Assembly: GCA_903884505.1 (NCBI GenBank)
Contig: CAISET010000001.1
Coordinates: forward strand, 42,796 to 106,795
Length of the DNA stretch: 64,000 nucleotides
DNA from: an uncultured Microcaldota archaeon
GTDB taxonomy: Archaea; Micrarchaeota; Micrarchaeia; Burarchaeales; Fermentimicrarchaeaceae
Reading direction: 5' to 3'
This document shows, in pieces, positions 57,809-64,000 of the stretch. The notes under the pieces were generated by a model. That model made no database searches, was not told the origin of the DNA, and saw only the letters and a list, made by a program, of their open reading frames with translations. The position numbers and the translations under genes are program-made. Numbering within the stretch: position 1 is the first letter of the stretch; the number at the start of each line of letters is the position of its first letter.

Positions 57809-59218
57809 TCAGGGCTTCTTGAGCTGCCTGCTATTCATGTAGAAGAAGGCGTTCATAGCCACGAACACGAACACAGTGCCTCCGAGAATCACTAGCACGA
57901 GAATTATTAGCGCCCATATGTAGGTGCTAACCGACTCCAGCATCCCTGCGACCGGGCCGAGAATTCCCCCGCCAGTCCCGTTTCCCCCGCCAGGCGTAGG
58001 CGTGGGCGTCGGGGTGATGAGCGAGATTGGCGGGACCGGCTCCACTGGCATCGTGGTCCTGCTGCTTACCCGCGAGTTGCCCGCCGCGTCCGTCGCATTA
58101 ACATAATACATTATGTCGAATGGGGCATCGATGTTCGGGAATGTGAGGGTTCCGGTGAATGCGCCGCCGCTCTGGCCCATGTCCGCGCTCAGGAGCTGCC
58201 CGCCGTTAATCTCGTAAAAGACCTTGGCGCCCAGGCCCGGCCTCGTTCCTGCATCGGTTATGTCCGCATTCACCTTTATTTCGTATATGTCATTTGAGGC
58301 ATCGCCCACGTTGCGGTACGATGCGTTCACGCCGGCTATATTCGGCGGGTTAATATCGAGCGTGATGTTCAGGCTTGTGGAGTTTGCCAGCTGGAGCGGG
58401 GCTGAATAAAGCGTCCGGTTGTCTTTCTGCACTTCGAGGCGCGCGAAGAAAACCTGTATCCCGTCCAGCCTCGCAGTGCCGCTCGCGTTGCTGAGCGCTT
58501 CAAGCGGAGTGTCCCCGCCCACATCGAGCAGGACTGTGAAGTTCTCCAGCGGCTGCCCCAGGTCGTCAGCCAGTTTGACGGTGAGCGTTTTGCTTGTTAG
58601 CGGCGACTGCACCAGCAGTATGGATTGGGTTATGTTTCTCACAGTCACGGTCTGGTTAGCGGTTGTGTTGTCCGGGAATACGGTGCTAACCGTATAATCC
58701 CCCGCCAGGATGACGGCCCATGCTGAGCCGGTAGTGGCGGTCAGGTTCTTCGTCCGCCCGCCTCCGGTTATCGTGATGTTCGCGTTCGGTGCCGGGAGCC
58801 CATTCCTGCCCTTCACATCAACCGTGAGGTTGTATAGGTTGAACTCATAAACGAAATATAGGGAATTTACCCCTCCCCTCGACGGGGCGTATGCCTGCGG
58901 GAGGAACTTCACGCCTCCGAAGTAAGGCTCGGTCACGGTTATGTTGTAGCCGTAAATGATGCCGTCCAGCGCCTCATCGCACATGCGATATGAGGCGAAG
59001 CCGTTCGCATCGCTCTTCATTGTGTCGTTCGTATCGGACTCATTGGCGTTATGCCGCTGGTATGTCATCTTTATTGTGGCGCCCTCTATCGGGTAGCCGT
59101 TCTGCGAAATGACGTGCATGTCCGCCCGCTCCAGCCAGACACACGCCTGCGCTATCGGAAGCAGGAGCGCCAAGAATGCGATTGCCGCAAGGGCGTGCCG
59201 CATATTCATATTTCCCAC
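57809..59218 (-). CDS. surface protein with Ig/carboxypeptidase-regulatory-like domains
   Basis: 469 residues. Signal peptide (about 5-25), then beta-sandwich domains: ISQNGYPIEGATIKMTYQRH, VDVKGRNGLPAPNANITITG and LADDLGQPLENFTVLLDVGG are CarboxypepD_reg/PEGA-like repeats. A C-terminal Ig-like domain (NPPNIAGVNASYRNVGD ... YYVNATDAAGNS) follows, then a TPTPTP linker, a Gly stretch and a membrane helix (about 432-458) with a basic cytoplasmic end. Rich in N-glycosylation sequons. Likely membrane-anchored extracellular protein. Confidence 0.72.
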   Translation of the reverse strand: MGNMNMRHALAAIAFLALLLPIAQACVWLERADMHVISQNGYPIEGATIKMTYQRHNANESDTNDTMKSDANGFASYRMCDEALDGIIYGYNITVTEPYFGGVKFLPQAYAPSRGGVNSLYFVYEFNLYNLTVDVKGRNGLPAPNANITITGGGRTKNLTATTGSAWAVILAGDYTVSTVFPDNTTANQTVTVRNITQSILLVQSPLTSKTLTVKLADDLGQPLENFTVLLDVGGDTPLEALSNASGTARLDGIQVFFARLEVQKDNRTLYSAPLQLANSTSLNITLDINPPNIAGVNASYRNVGDASNDIYEIKVNADITDAGTRPGLGAKVFYEINGGQLLSADMGQSGGAFTGTLTFPNIDAPFDIMYYVNATDAAGNSRVSSRTTMPVEPVPPISLITPTPTPTPGGGNGTGGGILGPVAGMLESVSTYIWALIILVLVILGGTVFVFVAMNAFFYMNSRQLKKP

Positions 59219-59223
59219 GCTTA

Positions 59224-59553
59224 TTACTTCGGAGGGGGCTTTTTAAACTGTTTAGTTCTCGCCCGCTTGTTGGGCTTCTTGGGCGCCGATTTCCTCCCGG
59301 AATATGCTCCGCTCAGTATCTTATAAAGGAGGAAAAACCCCGCAAGCACGGCGGCTACCGGGCCGAGCGCGAAAAGGCACGCCCCGATTTCCAGGAAGTT
59401 GAGCGAGCTGTACGCCATGGGGCCCTCAAGGATGGACACCCCGCCGAGAAGCTGGGGGGCGAGGGCGATGAGGATGAACATCGCGCCTAGCGCTAAAGGA
59501 ACCGCAATCATGATTAATGCGTTTTTCACGTCGGCGTTTTCCATGCCCACCAC
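59224..59553 (-). CDS. small membrane protein with basic C-terminus
   Basis: 109 residues with two or three hydrophobic helices (about 12-32 and 50-80) and a Lys/Arg-rich tail (SGRKSAPKKPNKRARTKQFK). Not recognised. It is followed five bases later by the surface-protein gene, whose TATA-like box lies inside its last codons. Confidence 0.55.
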   Translation of the reverse strand: MVGMENADVKNALIMIAVPLALGAMFILIALAPQLLGGVSILEGPMAYSSLNFLEIGACLFALGPVAAVLAGFFLLYKILSGAYSGRKSAPKKPNKRARTKQFKKPPPK

Positions 59554-59566
59554 GCTTGAAAAAATA

Positions 59567-59817
59567 TGGGGTCGCAGGGATTTTTAGGCGGCCCTTCCCC
59601 GTCGGTTTTCTTTTGAACCCGGGGGCCTTTTCTTTTACAAAAGAAAAGGGGCCAGAACCCTGACGTACAGGTGACTTCTTGGCGCATCACAATTTCAGCG
59701 CTCCAAATTCCCAGTCATCGGGCTTTCGCCCTCATCGCACCTGCAAACCAAATCTTTGGGCAGCGAACCCAAAAGGCTTCTGGAGCCTGTCGCGCTGCCA
59801 GGTTACGCCACGACCCC
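59567..59817 (-). tRNA. tRNA-Trp(CCA) with two introns, one carrying a C/D guide
   Basis: Exons 59817-59780, 59672-59655 and 59583-59567 give 73 nt: acceptor GGGGTCG/CGACCCC, anticodon stem ACAGG/CCTGT, loop CTCCAGA, T stem CAGGG/CCCTG, loop TTCAAAT, discriminator A. Intron 1 (59673-59779, 107 nt) is at 37/38. Intron 2 (59584-59654, 71 nt) fits best at 56/57: GGGT pairs with GCCT as central helix, then TC|T and AA|A bulges and an adjoining GGCCC/GGGCC stem. A two-intron reading of this arm is possible because GGGTTC recurs inside it. Confidence 0.85.
59695..59738 (-). ncRNA. C/D box 2'-O-methylation guide in the tRNA-Trp intron
   Basis: On the minus strand: C-like boxes GCGATGA (59738-59732) and CGATGA (59720-59715), a 16-nt spacer, then D box CTGA (59698-59695). 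The spacer ends in TTTGGAGCG. TGGAGC pairs with GCTCCA of the tRNA (positions 31-36), and U-G37 and U-A extend the duplex into the intron. The fifth nucleotide upstream of box D faces C34, exactly the residue known to be methylated by tRNA-Trp intron guides in Euryarchaeota. The classical second target, U39, is C here. Confidence 0.75.
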
Positions 59818-59850
59818 ATATCGTTAGCGGGAAGATTGGGCAGTGACACG

Positions 59851-59860
59851 ATTTAATACT
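59851..59860 (-). promoter_or_regulatory. TATA-like element for tRNA-Trp
   Basis: AGTATTAAAT on the minus strand, 34-43 bases before the tRNA 5' end. Slightly farther than usual, so a short leader is expected. Confidence 0.4.
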
Positions 59861-59921
59861 TTCCGCCACCATCCACAAGGTTTAAAGGAGGCGCAGGACT
59901 AACGCTATCGGGGGTGTTTGA

Positions 59922-60368
59922 ATGGGCATTATTCAGGAATTCAAGGAGTTTGCGGTCAAAGGCAACGTAATGGACATGGCGGTCGGCATAATAATCGGCG
60001 CCGCCTTCGGGAAGACTGTCGCTTCCCTTGTGAAGGATATCATATTGCCGCCAATCAGCCTGGCCATGGGGAAGGTCGACTTCTCGAACATGTTCATCAC
60101 GCTTTCCGGACAGGGCGCGCCCACCCTGGCAGCGGCGCAGGCTGCCGGCGCAGTCACGCTGAACTACGGCATATTCATAAACACGATAATTGAGTTCGTG
60201 ATAGTCGCGTTCGCGGTCTTCCTCCTCGTGATGTGGGTGAACAAGCTGAAGCGGGAGGCTCCGCCGCCTGCCCCGAACACCAAGGAGTGCCCCTACTGCG
60301 CATCCAGCATCCCGCTGAAGGCAACCAGATGCCCGAACTGCACCTCGCAGGTTGGGAAGGGAACGTGA
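59922..60368 (+). CDS. mscL: large-conductance mechanosensitive channel fused to a zinc ribbon
   Basis: 148 residues. MscL part: [20 protein letters not shown] (S1 and first pore helix), [20 protein letters not shown], and a second helix near 85-110. Residues 120-148 replace the usual C-terminal helix bundle with a zinc ribbon, [25 protein letters not shown]-like GGTTTAAAGG lies about 35-43 bases upstream. It releases osmolytes on hypo-osmotic shock; the ribbon may sense or recruit something. Confidence 0.88.
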   Translation: MGIIQEFKEFAVKGNVMDMAVGIIIGAAFGKTVASLVKDIILPPISLAMGKVDFSNMFITLSGQGAPTLAAAQAAGAVTLNYGIFINTIIEFVIVAFAVFLLVMWVNKLKREAPPPAPNTKECPYCASSIPLKATRCPNCTSQVGKGT

Positions 60369-60393
60369 TTGGGGATAGCACCTCCGTGGGCTT

Positions 60394-61101
60394 ATGGCTG
60401 ATGCGAGAAAGGACGCAATATTCTGGAAGGCGGCTGTAAAACGGGGAGCACAAGTCCTGTTCAGCATGTTGCTGATGATGGCACTGTTCTTTTTCACTGC
60501 CGGCAGGCTCGACCTCCCGCTGGTTTGGCTCTTCTTCGGGCTTTATTTTGTGTCGCTCTTCATGAACATGGTAATTTTCCTGAAGTATAATCCGGAAGTC
60601 ATAAAGGCGAGGAGCGAAATGCTCAAGGGCGAGATGAAGTGGTGGGACAAACTCTATGCGGTGCTCTACGTCGTTCTCATGTTCGCACTCCCGACCGTGT
60701 GCGGCCTTGATGTGAAGTTCCAGGCTTCTCCCCTGGGGACTGAATGGTACATTGTGGGGATTATCCTCTTCATCGCAGGCTGGAGTTTTACATCGTGGGC
60801 GCTTGTCGTGAACAAGTTTTTTGAAGGGTCTGTCCGCATCCAGAAGGAGAGGGGGCACAAGGTGGTTACCACTGGGCCGTATGCCATAGTCCGGCACCCG
60901 GGCTACGCTGGGATGATTGTGCTCTACCTTTCCATGCCATTCGGCTTCGGCTCCCTCTACGGGCTGGTTCCTGCGCTGCTGCTAGCTGGTGCCTTCGTTT
61001 TCCGCACCCACTTTGAGGACGAGTTTCTCCAGAAGGAGCTGAAAGGGTACAGGGAATACGCGAAAAAGGTGAGGTACCGACTAGTGCCATTTGTCTGGTA
61101 G
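60394..61101 (+). CDS. ICMT-like membrane methyltransferase
   Basis: 235 residues, five or so membrane helices. The conserved C-terminal block TTGPYAIVRHPGYAG followed by EDEFLQKELKGYREYAKKVR is the PEMT/isoprenylcysteine carboxyl methyltransferase signature (SAM-binding, with the RHPxY motif). Substrate unknown; could be a lipid or a prenylated protein. It begins 25 bases after mscL. Confidence 0.8.
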   Translation: MADARKDAIFWKAAVKRGAQVLFSMLLMMALFFFTAGRLDLPLVWLFFGLYFVSLFMNMVIFLKYNPEVIKARSEMLKGEMKWWDKLYAVLYVVLMFALPTVCGLDVKFQASPLGTEWYIVGIILFIAGWSFTSWALVVNKFFEGSVRIQKERGHKVVTTGPYAIVRHPGYAGMIVLYLSMPFGFGSLYGLVPALLLAGAFVFRTHFEDEFLQKELKGYREYAKKVRYRLVPFVW

Positions 61102-61109
61102 CCGGGATT

Positions 61110-61628
61110 TCAGCTTTCGGCCGGCTTTCTCTCGTAGAGGGCGACACAGAGGATTAACGCCGGGAAAAGGATGAATTCGACAGGGGAGCATAGTTCCTGA
61201 AGGGTATGCGCTAACGAAGTAAAAAAGTCTTCAAAATCAGTCATGCGCGGTGAGCAGACTGTGTTCGCCTGCGCCATGCACGCATCCCCCTCCGCGAAGC
61301 AGTGGGTGACAACGCCGGAAGCGCAGTCAGCACGGTCATTACCGGTCTTCGAGGCGTCCACGCAGCTGGTCAGCTGGGCTTTGCAAACGTCGATTTCCGT
61401 GCAGTTGCCCCGGTTGTAAACAACTGACATATTGGGATAATGTGCAATATAGCATGAGGACGCGCTTCCCGTATAAGCGGCAGAGCATGTGGAGTCCACC
61501 TTTCCATCCGCGCTGAAGGAACAGGTGTTGCAGGTGCTCGCGTACGCCTCGGTCGCGCAGCCCGCGAATGCAAGCCCTGAAAGGAATCCGGCCAGCGCGA
61601 TGATTGCAAAAAGTTTCACGTTTGCCAT
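61110..61628 (-). CDS. Cys-rich secreted protein with C-terminal anchor
   Basis: 172 residues. Signal peptide (LFAIIALAGFLSGLAFAGC), then about 14 Cys in residues 23-125 (CNTCSF, CSAAYTGSASSCYIAHYP, ADCASGVVTHCFAEGDACMA), a spacer and a membrane helix at about 145-165. Disulfide-rich, surface-exposed and unrecognised. A TATA box (GCTTTTTATACG, 61649-61660) stands 21-32 bases upstream, so it is probably leaderless. Confidence 0.62.
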   Translation of the reverse strand: MANVKLFAIIALAGFLSGLAFAGCATEAYASTCNTCSFSADGKVDSTCSAAYTGSASSCYIAHYPNMSVVYNRGNCTEIDVCKAQLTSCVDASKTGNDRADCASGVVTHCFAEGDACMAQANTVCSPRMTDFEDFFTSLAHTLQELCSPVEFILFPALILCVALYERKPAES

Positions 61629-61648
61629 GGCAATGGTTTGTTTGGGGG

Positions 61649-61660
61649 CGTATAAAAAGC
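61649..61660 (-). promoter_or_regulatory. TATA box for the Cys-rich secreted protein
   Basis: GCTTTTTATACG on the minus strand, 21-32 bases before the start codon. Confidence 0.55.
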
Positions 61661-61668
61661 TTGGCGGA

Positions 61669-62802
61669 TTATGCGGGAATCTGGCTTATTTTTCCCACCG
61701 CCTCGTCGAGTACTATCTTCAGGAATCCCTCGTTCGCGCGGATCGATGCTGCCACATCATGGCCGCCGCCGGAATCGACGGCGTTCGTGAGCTCTGCCTT
61801 GATTTCGGCTATGATTCTGGTTGCGCTGAAGCCGGCCTTTTTTGCTGCGGAATTGGCGCGGAAGCTCATGGCATCGTCGCCATAGCCGATTGCGACGAGT
61901 GGGCCCGCCTCTTTTGCGGAAAGCTCCTCCATGACCGCGCCCACAACTGTGCCGCGGGCAGGGAATTCGCCTTTCCTTATCGCTTTTCCGAGGTTGATGA
62001 TTGCGACTGTGAAGCCGTTCTCCAAATGCTTTATCTTCATCTGGGACTTCGCGGCCTCCTTGGCCTCGTAGATGCGGGAGAGCGCCTGCTGGTAGAGAGA
62101 ATCGAGCTTTTTTTCATCGAGGATGGCGGATTCGCAGTGCTCGAGGGAGGTCTTCAGCCTTCCTGAGGCGAGATAATCGAGGGCCAGGGAGGCCTTCTTC
62201 AGGCGCTCGGGCTGCTCAGCCGGCTTCAGCAGGCTGCTCTTGTCCCCGATGAGGGAGATGAACTGCAGCTCCTCGACTTCGAGGGGCGCGATGAGCTTTG
62301 CGACCTCGCCCGAGAGGAGGCCCGCCGGATAGCGGGAGTCGCCCTTCGCGCACCAGGGGGAGACGAGCGAATCGCACAGTCCATTCGCCTTTTCGGAGAA
62401 GGGGTGATGGTCGATTATCACGCATTGGGCGCCCGCGTTCTTCAGCAGTTCGAGCGCGGCTTCGCTTTCCTGGTTCGCGCCGAAGTCAAGAAGTATGAAG
62501 AGCGGGGCCGCGCCCTCGAATTCGCGGGAGAGGCGCGAAAGGTCCGCGAGCGCATCCCCCTGCTCGTAAATCGCGGAATTGTTGATGTGCTCGAAGAGAA
62601 GCGGTCGCCCATTGAGCTCGCTGAGAATCGCGTTACGGATGGCCATGCCCGCGCTCATGCCGTCCGCATCGTTGTTGTAGCGGACGAGGATTGGGCGTGA
62701 ATCCCGCACGGCCGAATGAATGATGCCTGCCGCCCGTTTAATTTCGGGGTGCAGCGATTTCATCACGGGGTCTGCGAGAATCCTTGCGAGGGAATCGTCC
62801 AT
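61669..62802 (-). CDS. DHH-family phosphoesterase (RecJ-like)
   Basis: 377 residues. DHH motifs: VRYNNDADGMSAGMA (motif I, DADG), LLDFGANQESEAAL (motif II) and VIIDHHPFSE (motif III, DHH). A C-terminal DHHA1 domain has SGGGHDVAASIRANEG. Archaeal RecJ-like proteins of this plan are single-strand nucleases, or GINS-associated GAN, or nano-RNases; which role applies cannot be told from sequence alone. Confidence 0.85.
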   Translation of the reverse strand: MDDSLARILADPVMKSLHPEIKRAAGIIHSAVRDSRPILVRYNNDADGMSAGMAIRNAILSELNGRPLLFEHINNSAIYEQGDALADLSRLSREFEGAAPLFILLDFGANQESEAALELLKNAGAQCVIIDHHPFSEKANGLCDSLVSPWCAKGDSRYPAGLLSGEVAKLIAPLEVEELQFISLIGDKSSLLKPAEQPERLKKASLALDYLASGRLKTSLEHCESAILDEKKLDSLYQQALSRIYEAKEAAKSQMKIKHLENGFTVAIINLGKAIRKGEFPARGTVVGAVMEELSAKEAGPLVAIGYGDDAMSFRANSAAKKAGFSATRIIAEIKAELTNAVDSGGGHDVAASIRANEGFLKIVLDEAVGKISQIPA

Positions 62803-62806
62803 TTGC

Positions 62807-63691
62807 CTATCCGCCCCTTCCGCATGCGGAACGCAGGTTTTCCCCGGAGATGCGGGAGCATATGCTCGAATCGCCGGTCTTGGCAGCCATCTGGTAATAG
62901 CAGTTGTCCTTCAGATACGGGGTGGGGATGCGGTCGCACGAGCTGGGGTCGTCGGTGCTGACCGCGAGCGAGAAGATGCACGTAGCACGCTGGTCCGTGT
63001 CGCTCATCTGGTCGCAGACAGTGAAATCCACTACGCCGGTCATGCACTGCTGGAGCAGCACGCTGCTGTGTATGCCTGCGCACAGCGCAGTGTCATTGTT
63101 CTGCTTTGCCACCGTGAAGATGCAGTTGTCGACCAGCCCAATGCGGGCCATGGACTCGTTGTAAATGAGCTTGTTGCAGAGGGAAGGATTGCGCGTCTCG
63201 ACTGCGAGAGCCGTATAAACGTCATTGTTGCAGGTCATCTCCATGTAGTCCGTGCTTATGCCTGCGCATGCCTGCGGGTCGTCGTTGCTGCGGGCAACGG
63301 AGTCGTAGCACATGTCGCGCTCGAGGGCTCCGGCCAGTCCCGCACAGTACGATGCGTTTTTCGTGGTGCTGGCCATAGAGCGTATGCACTGGTCCTTCAG
63401 GGAGGGGCTGGACAGCCTGTCGCAGTCGATTGCGCTTCCCGGCTGCTGCGCCGCGACGTCAGTAATGCATGCATCATGCGTGAACTGCTTCGCTATGCGG
63501 TCGCAGAATGAGGAATTGCCCGTGTCCCGGGCCAGGGTGTAATAACAATCGTCCTTGAACTCTTTCATGGGGAGTTTCTCACACCGGTCCTCGCCCCGGG
63601 GGATGAACAGGCCTATCACCAGGACTAGGACTATCAGCACCGCGAAGACCAGGCCGAGGAGCTTTATCCTCTCCTTCTGCTCCGTTTTCAC
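62807..63691 (-). CDS. Cys-repeat membrane-anchored surface protein
   Basis: 294 residues from a GTG. An N-terminal membrane helix (LGLVFAVLIVLVLVIGLFIP, about 11-31) is followed by about eight 30-36-residue repeats with the pattern C..I.....D.C...A...N...C, the same family as the 450-residue protein at 53998-55350. Topology is N-in, with the repeat solenoid outside. Unknown function. It ends in a short Gly/Arg tail, four bases before the DHH gene start. Confidence 0.7.
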   Translation of the reverse strand: MKTEQKERIKLLGLVFAVLIVLVLVIGLFIPRGEDRCEKLPMKEFKDDCYYTLARDTGNSSFCDRIAKQFTHDACITDVAAQQPGSAIDCDRLSSPSLKDQCIRSMASTTKNASYCAGLAGALERDMCYDSVARSNDDPQACAGISTDYMEMTCNNDVYTALAVETRNPSLCNKLIYNESMARIGLVDNCIFTVAKQNNDTALCAGIHSSVLLQQCMTGVVDFTVCDQMSDTDQRATCIFSLAVSTDDPSSCDRIPTPYLKDNCYYQMAAKTGDSSICSRISGENLRSACGRGG

Positions 63692-63711
63692 GTTAATAGT
63701 TCCTCAGGCGG

Positions 63712-63723
63712 CATTATTAAAAC
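63712..63723 (-). promoter_or_regulatory. TATA box for the second Cys-repeat protein
   Basis: GTTTTAATAATG on the minus strand, 21-32 bases upstream of the GTG start. Confidence 0.45.
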
Positions 63724-63739
63724 TGACCCTGCTTCCGCT

Positions 63740-63797
63740 CCGAACCGCGGAGGGGGACACCCCCTCCCCAGTTTGAGGTTCCTCCTGACCCTCCCCC
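63740..63797 (-). repeat. dispersed hairpin repeat, family 2, copy B
   Basis: The complement of 63740-63797 matches copy A in rpl24: GGGGGAGGGTCAGGAGGAAC, then AACTGGGGAGGGGG, a short loop and CCCCCTCCGCGGTTCGG. A perfect 13-base direct repeat, CCCTGCTTCCGCT, lies on each side (63727-63739 and 63811-63823), as expected for an insertion footprint. Confidence 0.75.
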
Positions 63798-63834
63798 GAA
63801 CATTAATGCTCCCTGCTTCCGCTAGCTAAGGATG

Positions 63835-63840
63835 AAAAAA
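63835..63840 (-). terminator. oligo-T run after a G-rich tract
   Basis: On the minus strand GGGGGGC is followed by TTTTTT. Archaeal polymerase stops at such runs. It would end a minus-strand transcript carrying the 63863-63955 hairpin. Confidence 0.35.
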
Positions 63841-63862
63841 GCCCCCCAAGGAGGAGGGAGAA

Positions 63863-63955
63863 TTGACAGGAGGTTGGCCGTGCGGGTGGGTGGGACCGCG
63901 CCAACCGCAGGTTTAAGTAGCAAGCGGTGCGCGGACGCACGGCCAACACTGTCAA
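63863..63955. ncRNA. long four-segment hairpin, possible structured RNA
   Basis: Nested perfect helices: TTGACAG/CTGTCAA (63863-63869 with 63949-63955), GTTGGCCGTGCG/CGCACGGCCAAC (63873-63884 with 63936-63947), CCGCGC/GCGCGG (63896-63901 with 63929-63934) and ACCGC/GCGGT (63904-63908 with 63924-63928). That makes about 30 pairs in 93 nt, with an 11-nt G-rich bulge on one side. The loop includes GGTTTAAG. Strand and identity are unknown. The rest of the last 300 bases holds only repeat copy B, the oligo-T run and no convincing gene. Confidence 0.45.
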
Positions 63956-64000
63956 TAGCGTGAAAAGAATTGCCGCATGGGTTTTGAAAGCGAGTGCATA

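Noticed and set aside
59584..59654. Two separate T-loop introns in tRNA-Trp
   Set aside because: A single 71-nt intron gives a perfect mature T loop and a sensible splicing structure; the two-intron model needs a mismatched or non-standard bulge arrangement. It is kept only as an alternative.
63863..63955. SRP 7S RNA or RNase P RNA
   Set aside because: The conserved SRP GGAAGG/AGCA elements and the RNase P core motifs are not present in the visible sequence.

Overview
The window is archaeal chromosomal DNA with high GC. The evidence is an uninterrupted archaeal ribosomal-protein superoperon (eS4, eL32, eL19, eL34, eL14, eL18, Rpo3, Rpo10, aIF1, Rpp29, Cbf5, SecY, archaeal-type AdkA and CMP kinase), archaeal TATA promoters, class III (pilin-type) signal peptides, and tRNA genes interrupted by bulge-helix-bulge introns. 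GGTGAT-type Shine-Dalgarno sites precede many starts and were used to choose between alternative start codons. The class III signal-peptide surface proteins, Cys-repeat proteins and heavily intron-loaded tRNAs suggest a DPANN-type archaeon, perhaps Micrarchaeota or Diapherotrites. That placement is inference, because no rRNA is present.

Layout. 1-10.8 kb: membrane proteins and two giant paralogous beta-helix surface proteins, the second carrying a seven-bladed propeller. 10.9-16.8 kb: a lipoate/2-oxoacid dehydrogenase block, with a thioredoxin-like protein, LipA, E1 alpha, E1 beta and E2, and on the opposite strand a bipartite lipoate ligase (LplA plus LplB) behind a mini rubredoxin and an HtpX protease. 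No E3 is visible. 17.9-21.7 kb: small membrane and surface proteins and a methyltransferase. 21.7-31.4 kb: scpA (kleisin), then seven related, helical, HEAT-like genes of unknown function, then scpB (KITE). 31.4-54.0 kb: the ribosomal superoperon from uL3 to uS2, with tRNA-Ser, tRNA-Leu and tRNA-Pro embedded in it, plus an AT-rich orphan membrane gene between uL23 and uL2. 54.0-63.7 kb: Cys-repeat and other surface proteins, tRNA-Gln, ProRS, tRNA-Trp, MscL, a membrane methyltransferase and a DHH phosphoesterase. The last 300 bases hold a second copy of a dispersed repeat and a long perfect-stem hairpin.

Most notable: (1) the seven-gene HEAT-like array between the kleisin and KITE genes; (2) four of five tRNAs carry an intron inside the T loop (three at 59/60, one best read at 56/57), three of them together with an anticodon-loop intron, and the tRNA-Trp anticodon intron contains a C/D guide positioned on its own C34; (3) two families of short hairpin-forming repeats that have entered coding sequences, changing the C-termini of LipA and uL24. 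All gene calls rest on reading the sequence; no database search was possible.
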